Positions 1-5,281 of a stretch of 6,237 nt of DNA are shown here, in pieces. A program made the translations under genes and the position numbers. The notes beneath the pieces are model-generated. The model had not been told where the DNA came from. It worked only from the letters and a program-made list of their open reading frames with translations, and ran no database searches. This DNA is from Bacteroidota bacterium (GTDB lineage Bacteria > Bacteroidota > Bacteroidia > Cytophagales > Cyclobacteriaceae). Each line of letters begins with the position of its first letter. Position 1 is the first letter of the stretch. The stretch lies in the NCBI GenBank assembly GCA_023417955.1, contig JAEZDW010000421.1, positions 1 through 6,237 on the forward strand, written 5' to 3'.

Positions 1-57
1 CCAAACCTCAATAAGAGAAAACATCAATTGTCGCAGAGTAAGATCACTTGATTCCAT
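1..57 (-). CDS. Partial CDS at left edge, N-terminus only (hypothetical)
   Basis: Read on the minus strand, an ATG at 57-55 opens a frame that continues without a stop to the window edge. It gives 19 residues, MESSDLTLRQLMFSLIEVW, which look like the amphipathic start of a soluble protein. The main support is upstream: a close match to a Bacteroidota promoter (-7 element TAGCTTTG at 81-74) ends about 16 bases before the ATG, and the A-rich leader is typical of translation starts in this phylum. The fragment is too short to assign a family. The pattern of a short helix with 'LIEVW' loosely recalls the N-termini of IS66-type accessory (TnpA-like) proteins of Bacteroidota, but this is only a guess. 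Plus-strand frames over the same bases are also open for short stretches, so a coding call on this strand is likely but not certain. Confidence 0.5.
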   Translation of the reverse strand, partial: MESSDLTLRQLMFSLIEVW

Positions 58-73
58 AGCTTTATTTTTTATT

Positions 74-104
74 CAAAGCTATCGCCGAGTGAACCTTTAG
101 AAAA
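74..104 (-). promoter_or_regulatory. Bacteroidota-type promoter for the left-edge minus-strand gene
   Basis: On the minus strand, TAGCTTTG (81-74) matches the Bacteroidota sigma factor -7 consensus TAnnTTTG exactly. A TTTT (104-101) lies exactly 19 bases upstream, where the -33 TTTG is expected (3 of 4 bases match). Transcription would begin near position 67, leaving a leader of about 10 bases before the ATG at 57. The -7 element also lies inside one arm of an 8-bp inverted repeat (ATAGCTTT at 56-63, AAAGCTAT at 75-82), which could be an operator overlapping the promoter. The consensus match is seen directly; promoter activity is inferred. Confidence 0.5.
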
Positions 105-161
105 TATGTACTTTAGCGGACGGATACGTTACAATGGGTCTTCCTGTTTGCTATTCTTACA

Positions 162-422
162 ATGCTTTTTTTTCCTGCATTCAGATTCAGGAAACTGGCC
201 CGGGCACACAATAAAAAAGGTTGGGTGTATTTTGTAGTTGGTCTGGGTGTTGGAATCGTCGCATTACAGCTTGGAAACCTGGTATTGTTTTGCCTGCGTT
301 ACTTAAAGCCTTCCGAAGGGCAACTTCGTTATTTGTGGATTCTCATGTTTGTTCCATGGTACATATTCTATCGGTTTTCATTGGCATATTTGAAAAAGCA
401 TTTCGTGAGGATCGCAGAATAA
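162..422 (+). CDS. Small integral membrane protein of unknown function, start uncertain
   Basis: An 86-residue basic, hydrophobic protein. From the ATG at 162 it begins with a short hydrophobic stretch (LFFPAF) followed by a basic loop (RFRKLARAHNKKG, residues 8-20). A glycine-rich transmembrane helix follows (about 21-46, WVYFVVGLGVGIVAL and onward), then a second helix (about 57-77, containing WILMFVPWYIFY) and a basic tail. The frame is open upstream to a TAG at 114-116, and the upstream codons read TLQWVFLFAILT, which would complete the first transmembrane helix. No ATG, GTG or TTG exists in that extension. The true start may therefore be a rare codon, or an upstream start may have been lost by a frameshift; an out-of-frame ATG lies at 106. 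A run of eight T at 166-173 is a possible slippage or sequencing-error site. The gene converges on the lipoprotein gene, with 41 bases between the two stop codons. I do not recognise a family with a known function. Confidence 0.6.
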   Translation: MLFFPAFRFRKLARAHNKKGWVYFVVGLGVGIVALQLGNLVLFCLRYLKPSEGQLRYLWILMFVPWYIFYRFSLAYLKKHFVRIAE

Positions 423-463
423 ACGCAATCAAAATCTGTAATGAGCCGCGGTTTGTGCAAAAA

Positions 464-1090
464 CTACTTTGATCGCTTTACCTTAAACTCGCCGTCCGTT
501 ATCTCTACAGACCCCATAAATACGTTGATGCCTCCGGATGTCTCGTAGTCGATAAGCGTACCCGAAAATGTTCCGCTGATATACGTGTCGGTGATTTCCA
601 GGAACTTCACGAAGGCAGGTTCGTAGAGCTCTGTGAAAATCTGCGAATCGCCCTGGCCTCCGGCGACATAAATATTGCCTTCCTTATCATAGTACCCCAT
701 GTTGAAGATGAAGTCCGGGTAGTCATCCCCTTGATCCGGAAAGTTAGAGAAATTCACGCCGGTCGGGATGCCATCGCTGTCGCCCAGAAAAACGGTTACG
801 GTCTCTTTGCCGGATTCGTGGATGTTTTTAATTCCAGCGATATTGATAACGTGCTTGTCTGTGCCGTTGTCGTATCCGTCGCTTCCGATAAGGTTTATCT
901 GTCCCTTTACCATAGGATAGTTTTGTTGAACGCCGTCCAGCTTGAACCGGAAATAAAAATCGCTGGTCGCACCGGGTTCTTCATCCCCATCTTCACCGCC
1001 GCAACCGGAGAGGGCGAGGAAGATGCACATCAAAGAAAGGGTTGCAATATACTTTGTGATCGGGTGTATGGGTGATATTCCGTTTGTCAT
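464..1090 (-). CDS. Secreted lipoprotein, probably surface-exposed, unknown function
   Basis: A 208-residue predicted lipoprotein. From the ATG at 1090 the signal peptide has a basic residue at K13, a hydrophobic core (about 15-28) and a lipobox LSGC, with the lipidated cysteine at residue 30. The mature protein starts CGGEDGDEEPG. Acidic residues just after the cysteine resemble the lipoprotein export signal that sends Bacteroidota lipoproteins to the cell surface. The rest is rich in Gly, Asp, Thr and aromatics and looks all-beta. The C-terminal part has ISGTFSGTL followed by VEITDGEFKVK, a pattern seen in small Bacteroidota beta-sheet lipoproteins (DUF6252-like; a resemblance from memory, not a search). 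An alternative ATG at 1138 would overlap the PspC gene by 23 bases and add 16 residues before the signal peptide, so 1090 is preferred. The gene lies 25 bases downstream of the PspC-domain gene on the same strand and is probably co-transcribed with it. No catalytic motif was seen. Confidence 0.8.
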   Translation of the reverse strand: MTNGISPIHPITKYIATLSLMCIFLALSGCGGEDGDEEPGATSDFYFRFKLDGVQQNYPMVKGQINLIGSDGYDNGTDKHVINIAGIKNIHESGKETVTVFLGDSDGIPTGVNFSNFPDQGDDYPDFIFNMGYYDKEGNIYVAGGQGDSQIFTELYEPAFVKFLEITDTYISGTFSGTLIDYETSGGINVFMGSVEITDGEFKVKRSK

Positions 1091-1115
1091 TGGTTCTTTA
1101 GGTAAAGTGGTAAAG

Positions 1116-1580
1116 TTATTTTGCCTTGCTTCTTTCATTTCTGTCAAGATAATATCCGATCACAACTCCCGCCAAAGCAAATACAACGACGCTGATAAAA
1201 ACATTATAAAGAATGCTCCAGCCATTGCCGTAGTACTTGTGATATCCTTCTATCGTTTGGGTAAACGTTGTCATGTAACTGAACATGTTACCACTTCCTC
1301 CGAAATGTTTGACAACGTCAGGCTGAAAATAATAACTGAATGGCAAACCCAAAAGGAATCCCGCAAGTGCAAATCGGGTTGACTTTCGGTTTCCCTTGTT
1401 GTAAATCAGATATGTTCCCAGGTAGGCGATTACACCAAGGGGGATGAGAAGAAACGTAAGGATAATAAACGTTATCCGCACGCCTGCCGGTTGGAGCTTC
1501 AAGTCGCGCGCAATGGTGCTGCACACTCCGAGGAGTATTTTTTCCGTCCTGGTAAAATAGCTGACCACCTTTGTATTCAT
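1116..1580 (-). CDS. PspC-domain inner-membrane protein
   Basis: A 154-residue membrane protein. Residues 10-60 match the PspC domain pattern: a basic/polar start, then KILLGVCSTIARDL (about 14-27), then a VRITFIILTFLLIPLGVIAYLGTYLIY segment split here as VRITFIILTFLL and GVIAYLGTYLIY. PspC domains occur in phage-shock and envelope-stress proteins and in fusions with LytS-like kinases in Bacteroidota. Two further hydrophobic segments follow: about 69-83 (FALAGFLLGLPFSYYF) and about 124-146 (NVFISVVVFALAGVVIGYYL), ending in a short basic tail. The ATG at 1580 was chosen because the domain starts soon after it; a TTG at 1601 would add only seven residues. The gene is divergent from the sensor kinase operon and shares a 162-bp intergenic region with it. 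It precedes the lipoprotein gene by 25 bases. The likely role is sensing or protecting membrane integrity; the specific role is inference. Confidence 0.85.
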   Translation of the reverse strand: MNTKVVSYFTRTEKILLGVCSTIARDLKLQPAGVRITFIILTFLLIPLGVIAYLGTYLIYNKGNRKSTRFALAGFLLGLPFSYYFQPDVVKHFGGSGNMFSYMTTFTQTIEGYHKYYGNGWSILYNVFISVVVFALAGVVIGYYLDRNERSKAK

Positions 1581-1597
1581 CGTGCTCGGATCGTTGG

Positions 1598-1632
1598 TCA
1601 AGATAGGTTGCGCTTATATCGATGGAAACAAA
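1598..1632 (-). promoter_or_regulatory. Weak candidate promoter for the PspC-lipoprotein pair
   Basis: On the minus strand, TATCTTGA (1605-1598) partly matches the TAnnTTTG -7 element, missing the last two positions. A TTTC (1628-1625) sits 19 bases upstream, and a perfect TTTG (1632-1629) sits 23 bases upstream. A start near 1591 would leave about 10 bases before the ATG at 1580. The match is poor, so this is only the best candidate in the gap. Confidence 0.25.
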
Positions 1633-1635
1633 CAA

Positions 1636-1686
1636 TGATTTTCTGCGACGATCTGGTGATTTTCCGGCTCACGGCAATGATTTTTT
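1636..1686 (+). promoter_or_regulatory. Three phased 9-bp direct repeats, candidate LytTR-type operator
   Basis: TGATTTTCT (1636-1644), TGATTTTCC (1657-1665) and TGATTTTTT (1678-1686) share TGATTTT. They are separated by two spacers of exactly 12 bases, so the period is 21 bp, two turns of the helix. LytTR-domain regulators bind pairs of roughly 9-bp direct repeats with about 12 bp between them, so the geometry fits the LytTR regulator encoded 1.8 kb downstream. The repeat sequence is not the classical AgrA/ComE-type consensus, though that consensus is loose across the family. The array lies in the divergent gap between the PspC and kinase genes, ending 57 bases before the kinase ATG and just upstream of a candidate -33/-7 pair. 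The repeats are seen directly; binding and regulation are inferred. Confidence 0.5.
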
Positions 1687-1688
1687 GT

Positions 1689-1719
1689 TTTCAAAAGCGT
1701 GTTCTTAGAAGTATCTTTA
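1689..1719 (+). promoter_or_regulatory. Candidate promoter for the sensor kinase operon
   Basis: TATCTTTA (1712-1719) matches the Bacteroidota -7 element TAnnTTTG at all but its last base. TTTC (1689-1692) lies 19 bases upstream, at the -33 position. Transcription would start around 1726, about 17 bases before the kinase ATG. The element sits just downstream of the three phased TGATTTT repeats, as expected for an activator-dependent promoter with a weak -33. Confidence 0.35.
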
Positions 1720-1742
1720 AAACCTACGCCTCCTGTTTGCTG

Positions 1743-3530
1743 ATGAAACGCCTGCTTCTGTTATTATTCGTCCTGCCGAACTGTTTTGTTTGCGGTCAGG
1801 GTTTAAGGCATGGCCTTGATTCCTTGCTGGCGCGAATTGAGATGCTGCCGGAGACTGATACAGCTACCGTTGATCTGAGGAATGACTACGTAAAGCAGGC
1901 AATGTTCGCAAATCCAACTGATTCATCTTTGTTGACCTTCGCTGAGGCAACTTTGGCTCATGCGACAAATGCTCATTATTCGCGTGGCAGAATGCTGGCG
2001 TATGACCGGCTGGCGCTTATCAGTCAATACGTCTTTTCCAATCCTTATAAGGCGCTTGACTACTACCATCAGGCACTTTCCATCGCCGAAGAAGCCCCTG
2101 GTCTGATTTCATACAGATGGGGTATCCTCGGTGGTATCGCGACGATTTATTACGAGCAGGAGGAGTATGAAAAAGCATTGCGATCTTTCAAAGAGATACT
2201 TGCGAACAACGATGCCCTCAGCCTGACTGCAACGGCCAATATCGCCAATGTGTTTGGCTCTATGGGTGTTAATGATTCGGCGATTTTCTATTACAGGAAA
2301 GCACTTTCAAATAAGCAGGTTGAGCAAAATCCGACGTACAAGGCGAATCTCCACAGCAATTTGTCTCTCATATACGCCAATGCGGGAAATTCCGATTCTG
2401 CCGTTATATCGGCGGAACAGAGTCTTCGTTTAATAGACGTGCACGGAATTGAATTTGTTCGCCCGACTGCATATGCGAATGCAGCAATGGCTTATCTAAA
2501 AGCCGGAAATTTCGAAAAGGCAGAGTATTACGCGAACGAGTCGCTTAAGCTAAGTGATGAATCAGGTAATCACTTTCTGCAAAAATCGGCGTGGGGTACG
2601 TTGGCAGATGTTTTCACTGCAAAGGGCGATTACAAAAAAGCACTCGATGCATACGTGAAGTTTTCTGCTTTAAAAGACAGCCTCAATAATCAAAACCGAC
2701 GGGTCGCGATTAATCGCAGGCAGATGGAGTTCGACTTTGAAAATGAACGCGCTCTTGCGCAGGCGGAGATACAAATACAAACGACGATAAAAAAGGCGTC
2801 GTTGCTGGGTGGTCTTGCTTTGCTCACGGTTTCAGTTCTCGGTTTTGTAATGTATAAGCGCAGGCGGGATGCAGTAGCACAAAAAAAGGAGGCGGAATTC
2901 AAAGCCCTCGTTTCAGAAACTGAGTTGAAGGCTCTTCGCGCTCAGATGAACCCGCACTTTATTTTTAATTCACTGAATTCGATAGGCGATTACTTGTTAA
3001 AAAACGACACAGCTGTCGCGCACGAGTATCTCACGCACTTTGCAAAACTGATGCGCATGACGCTGGAACATTCGGAACACCACGAAATTCCTTTGAGCGA
3101 CGATTTGCAGTTTATTGAACTCTACCTGAAAGTAGAGACAAAACGACTGCCGGGACGATTTTCGTATACGGTTAACGTTGGTGAGGACGTCGATACTGAA
3201 AATACGCTGGTGCCACCGTTAATACTCCAGCCTTTTATAGAGAATAGTATATGGCACGGGTTTAAATCAGTCGCGCAAAAAGGTCATATTAACATCGAAA
3301 TTAAAAAGGCGGGTGAGATGTTGATTTGCTCTGTTGACGACAATGGTTCAGGAAGGAACGGAAGTGACGTCGGCATCAGCAAGAAATCGCTGGGAATCGC
3401 AATTACTGAAAACCGGATAAAGATTTTCAATGCCCGGAACAATGCCAATGGCCGGCTTACCATTATTGATAAGGTAAACAAAAGTGGGACGAGGGTTGAA
3501 GTCAGCCTGCCACTGCAAACCACTTTTTAG
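1743..3530 (+). CDS. TPR-containing sensor histidine kinase, LytS/YehU type (His_kinase)
   Basis: A 595-residue membrane sensor kinase, the signal-receiving half of a two-component system. The ATG at 1743 gives a clear signal peptide (KRLLLLLFVLP, likely cleavage after VCG near residue 19); earlier in-frame starts would bury it. Residues about 80-310 form tetratricopeptide repeats, for example NPYKALDYYHQALSIAE, YEKALRSFKEIL, NFEKAEYYANESLKL and DYKKALDAYVKF, a periplasmic protein-interaction sensor. One transmembrane helix (about 353-371) and a basic, coiled-coil-like linker lead to the kinase. The phosphoacceptor motif is QMNPHFIFNSLNSI with His405. The ATP-binding N box is LQPFIENSIWHG (about 495-506), and VDDNGSGRNG (531-540) is the G1-type nucleotide-binding motif. 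All key residues are present, so it should be active. The response regulator gene starts one base after its stop codon. The ligand is unknown; a periplasmic partner is plausible, perhaps the neighbouring lipoprotein or PspC protein (inference). Confidence 0.93.
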   Translation: MKRLLLLLFVLPNCFVCGQGLRHGLDSLLARIEMLPETDTATVDLRNDYVKQAMFANPTDSSLLTFAEATLAHATNAHYSRGRMLAYDRLALISQYVFSNPYKALDYYHQALSIAEEAPGLISYRWGILGGIATIYYEQEEYEKALRSFKEILANNDALSLTATANIANVFGSMGVNDSAIFYYRKALSNKQVEQNPTYKANLHSNLSLIYANAGNSDSAVISAEQSLRLIDVHGIEFVRPTAYANAAMAYLKAGNFEKAEYYANESLKLSDESGNHFLQKSAWGTLADVFTAKGDYKKALDAYVKFSALKDSLNNQNRRVAINRRQMEFDFENERALAQAEIQIQTTIKKASLLGGLALLTVSVLGFVMYKRRRDAVAQKKEAEFKALVSETELKALRAQMNPHFIFNSLNSIGDYLLKNDTAVAHEYLTHFAKLMRMTLEHSEHHEIPLSDDLQFIELYLKVETKRLPGRFSYTVNVGEDVDTENTLVPPLILQPFIENSIWHGFKSVAQKGHINIEIKKAGEMLICSVDDNGSGRNGSDVGISKKSLGIAITENRIKIFNARNNANGRLTIIDKVNKSGTRVEVSLPLQTTF

Positions 3531-3531
3531 A

Positions 3532-4284
3532 ATGAATTTAGTCGTCGCTATAGTTGATGATGAACAACACTGTACGGATCGTATAATTGGGCTGTTGAAT
3601 TCATACGGGGACAGAATACAATTCGTGTGTTTTGACACGGCAGATGAAGCAATCAAGGGGATAAATATGCTGCGACCGAATGTAGTCTTCCTTGACGTGG
3701 AACTGCGGGACAAAACCGGATTTGATGTACTTTCGTCACTTGAGCATCGTGACTTCTGCCTGATTTTCACAACAGCCTTCCAGCAGTATGCAATTGATGC
3801 GTTTAAGTTTTCAGCTATCGATTATCTGTTGAAACCGATCGCGAAGGATGATTTTGATAATGCAATGCAAAAAGCGTTTCGGAAAGTGGAGCAGGAGCAG
3901 CTTAATGAAAAAATCAATGTACTGTTGTCGCACATATCAAAGGAAAGCGGCCCTAAAAAGATTACACTTCCATCGAGGGAAGGCTACACCTTTATCAATA
4001 TTCCGGACATTATAAGGTGTGAAGCAGACGTTAACTACACACACATCTATACATCTGACGGAAAGAAGCATACCGTTTCAAAACCACTGAAGCATCTGGA
4101 AAGTTTGCTTACACCACACGGGTTTTACAGGATCCATAGTGCAAACCTTATTAATATTGAATTCATCAAATCGTATACGAAAAGTGGTTATGTTACGCTG
4201 CTTGATAATACCCAGCTGGAAGTTTCGGTAAGAAAGAAAGACGGGTTTATAAAGATGCTGAATGACACGAGCAGGAGTTTGTGA
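3532..4284 (+). CDS. LytTR-family response regulator (receiver plus LytTR DNA-binding domain)
   Basis: A 250-residue transcription factor, the partner of the kinase directly upstream. The ATG at 3532 is one base after the kinase TAG, implying coupled translation; an upstream GTG at 3484 would place 16 unrelated residues before the receiver. The receiver domain (about 1-118) has the acidic pair D9-D10 (VDDE), the phosphoacceptor D55 in VVFLDVEL, the conserved Thr in FTTAF (T80/T81) and K101 in DYLLKPI. A charged linker (about 119-142) leads to the LytTR domain (about 143-245), with the typical pattern: ITLPSREGYTFINIPDIIRC, then YTHIYTSDGKKHTV, then FYRIHSANLINIEFI and VTLLDNTQLEVSVRKK. LytTR domains bind direct repeats with a 21-22 bp period. 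Three such repeats lie before the kinase gene and a possible pair lies before the polyketide synthase, so both are candidate targets (inference). Confidence 0.95.
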   Translation: MNLVVAIVDDEQHCTDRIIGLLNSYGDRIQFVCFDTADEAIKGINMLRPNVVFLDVELRDKTGFDVLSSLEHRDFCLIFTTAFQQYAIDAFKFSAIDYLLKPIAKDDFDNAMQKAFRKVEQEQLNEKINVLLSHISKESGPKKITLPSREGYTFINIPDIIRCEADVNYTHIYTSDGKKHTVSKPLKHLESLLTPHGFYRIHSANLINIEFIKSYTKSGYVTLLDNTQLEVSVRKKDGFIKMLNDTSRSL

Positions 4285-4313
4285 TGCGGTCCATTACCTA
4301 ATTGGCAGATACC

Positions 4314-4760
4314 ATGGAGAATATTGCAGTAGAGAAAGATCAATTCCTTATATCCACAGATAGGAGTAAGCTTGATACCGATTCTATCCACGAATTTCTT
4401 TCGACGAAGGCGTATTGGAGTCTGAATATTCCGAAGGAGACCGTGCGCAAGTCAATAGAGAACTCGCTTTGTTTTGGTTTGTATGACGGTGCAAAACAAA
4501 TTGGCTTCGCGCGCGTGATTTCTGATTTTGCGACAATTGCTTACCTCGGCGATGTGTATGTACTCGAACAATACCGGGGGCATGGACTTTCAAAATGGTT
4601 GATCGAAACCGTGATGAGTCATCCACGATTGCAGGGATTAAGGCGGTGGATATTGCTTACAGGCGATGCACACGGACTTTACCGCAAGTTTGGCTGGACG
4701 GATATAGCTGATCCTTCGCTGTGGATGGAACTTCATAACAGGAACGTTTATTCGCGGTGA
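4314..4760 (+). CDS. GNAT-family N-acetyltransferase
   Basis: A 148-residue GCN5-related acetyltransferase, expected to move an acetyl group from acetyl-CoA to an amine on a small molecule or protein. The core fold is readable: beta strands around 53-70 (CFGLYDGAKQIGFARVIS), then strand 4 (IAYLGDVYVLEQY, about 75-87). The acetyl-CoA pyrophosphate-binding motif A is QYRGHGLSKWLI (Q86 to I97, fitting Q/RxxGxG/A). Strand 5 (RRWILLTGDAHGLYRKFGW, about 110-128) carries the C-terminal LYRKFGW motif common in the family. A TTG at 4302 would add four residues, but the ATG at 4314 is preferred. The gap to the regulator stop is 29 bases with no visible terminator, so it may share the kinase-regulator transcript, though a functional link is not shown. 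The substrate cannot be inferred. Confidence 0.88.
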   Translation: MENIAVEKDQFLISTDRSKLDTDSIHEFLSTKAYWSLNIPKETVRKSIENSLCFGLYDGAKQIGFARVISDFATIAYLGDVYVLEQYRGHGLSKWLIETVMSHPRLQGLRRWILLTGDAHGLYRKFGWTDIADPSLWMELHNRNVYSR

Positions 4761-4799
4761 GGATGTACTAATGTTACAATGCTCCTAGCCTGCATAAAG

Positions 4800-4932
4800 C
4801 CGCGATTGCGGGTGTCACACACGTGCCTTGTGCAACCGCACATGCCCCAAGTCCTGTAGCGGCGTCACATGGCACGCGCTATCGCGATATGTATAGCGAA
4901 CGATGTGTACGCTGTATTCCAATGCGATACAC
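4800..4932. repeat. Cluster of five short inverted repeats, possible structured RNA or attenuator
   Basis: Five potential hairpins lie within 133 bases. They are CCGC/GCGG (4800-4803, 4808-4811); CGTGCC/GGCACG (4822-4827, 4871-4876); TGTGC-AACC-GCACA (4829-4842, a perfect 5-bp stem with a tetraloop, nested in the previous pair); CGCTAT/ATAGCG (4877-4882, 4893-4898); and GTGTACGC/GCG-A-TACAC (4905-4912, 4924-4932, one bulge). None is followed by a T tract, so a classic intrinsic terminator is unlikely. Taken together they suggest a folded transcript, but each stem is short and some could arise by chance. Confidence 0.35.
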
Positions 4933-4968
4933 CTCTTTCGTTAAAGAAACATTTTAAATTCAGCAGGC

Positions 4969-4997
4969 ATAATTCGATTTTCCTGAATGATAATTCG
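4969..4997 (+). promoter_or_regulatory. 8-bp direct repeat at 21-bp period (ATAATTCG)
   Basis: ATAATTCG occurs at 4969-4976 and again at 4990-4997, a start-to-start distance of 21 bp. This is the spacing expected of a LytTR-type binding site, but the sequence differs from the TGATTTT repeats before the kinase gene. It lies about 285 bp upstream of the polyketide synthase start, so a role in its control is only a possibility. Confidence 0.3.
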
Positions 4998-5077
4998 GAC
5001 TTGAACTTCACTGCAACATGATTTTTGTCATCTGATTTTTCAGGGATGTAATAATATGAGCGTATTTGAAAATAAAC

Positions 5078-5139
5078 GAACGACGTTTCATTGTATTTAC
5101 AACGGATTGGCTAGTGAAAAATACACGTCGTAAACGTTC
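5078..5139. repeat. Imperfect 21-bp inverted repeat with 20-base loop
   Basis: The left arm (5078-5098) and the reverse complement of the right arm (5119-5139) share GAACG, nine variable bases, then TGTATTT. The symmetric parts are therefore 5 and 7 bp. A second, offset pairing exists within it: ACGACGT (5080-5086) with ACGTCGT (5125-5131). It lies about 140-205 bp upstream of the polyketide synthase start and could be an operator for a dimeric regulator or a transcript stem-loop. The symmetry is seen directly; the function is inferred. Confidence 0.4.
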
Positions 5140-5161
5140 TCTCGTTAGTAAAATCGCAATA

Positions 5162-5175
5162 CCGGAAATTTCCGG
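5162..5175. promoter_or_regulatory. Perfect 14-bp palindrome, candidate operator
   Basis: CCGGAAATTTCCGG reads identically on both strands, with no loop, so it resembles a dimeric regulator's DNA site more than an RNA hairpin. It lies 106 bases upstream of the polyketide synthase ATG in otherwise AT-rich DNA, a position that suits control of that gene. No regulator is identified. Confidence 0.4.
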
Positions 5176-5252
5176 ACCGCCCTGATTATTACGGTAACAT
5201 CACTGCGTAAGCTTTTAAATTTCATTACCCGGTTTATGATTTCCTTCTTCGT

Positions 5253-5260
5253 TAGGTTTG
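5253..5260 (+). promoter_or_regulatory. Candidate -7 element for the polyketide synthase gene
   Basis: TAGGTTTG matches the Bacteroidota -7 consensus TAnnTTTG exactly, and its end is 21 bases before the ATG at 5282, so a start near 5267 would leave a leader of about 15 bases. No TTTG-like -33 element is found at the usual 19-base distance, so the promoter may need an activator or may be elsewhere. Confidence 0.35.
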
Positions 5261-5281
5261 CTCATCTTAACTGAATCACTC

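Larger units (their letters stand above)
4761..5281. other. 521-bp repeat-rich non-coding region before the polyketide synthase gene
   Basis: No convincing gene is visible on either strand. The left part (about 4795-4935) is GC-richer and full of short inverted repeats. The right part (about 4935-5280) is AT-rich, with phased direct repeats, a long imperfect inverted repeat, a perfect palindrome and a candidate -7 element. One plus-strand frame is open from 4772 to a TAA at 4955 but lacks a plausible start near its beginning and looks non-protein-like. The region most likely holds the end of the upstream operon's transcript and the regulatory leader of the polyketide synthase gene. Confidence 0.6.

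Noticed and set aside
109..116. TACTTTAG as a -7 element for the small membrane protein
   Set aside because: One mismatch to TAnnTTTG, and nothing resembling a -33 element lies 19 bases upstream.
425..476. Possible bidirectional terminator GCAATCAAA / TTTGATCGC between the convergent genes
   Set aside because: One mismatch, a 34-base loop, no GC-rich stem, no T tract, and one arm lies inside the lipoprotein coding sequence.
731..1075. Plus-strand open frame opposite the lipoprotein gene
   Set aside because: Antisense to a gene with a clear signal peptide and lipobox; its translation shows no domain or membrane logic.
3348..3770. Minus-strand open frame across the kinase-regulator junction
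   Set aside because: It runs opposite two strongly supported genes with intact catalytic motifs; its translation is low-complexity and without recognisable features.
4759..4784. Imperfect stem just after the acetyltransferase stop (GAG-AT-GTA with TAC-AAT-CTC)
   Set aside because: It contains a mismatch and a bulge and has no T tract, so it is too weak for a terminator call.
4772..4957. An open plus-strand frame of about 61 codons in the repeat-rich gap
   Set aside because: No ATG, GTG or TTG near its beginning, composition unlike a folded protein, and it covers the hairpin cluster. It was not called as a gene.
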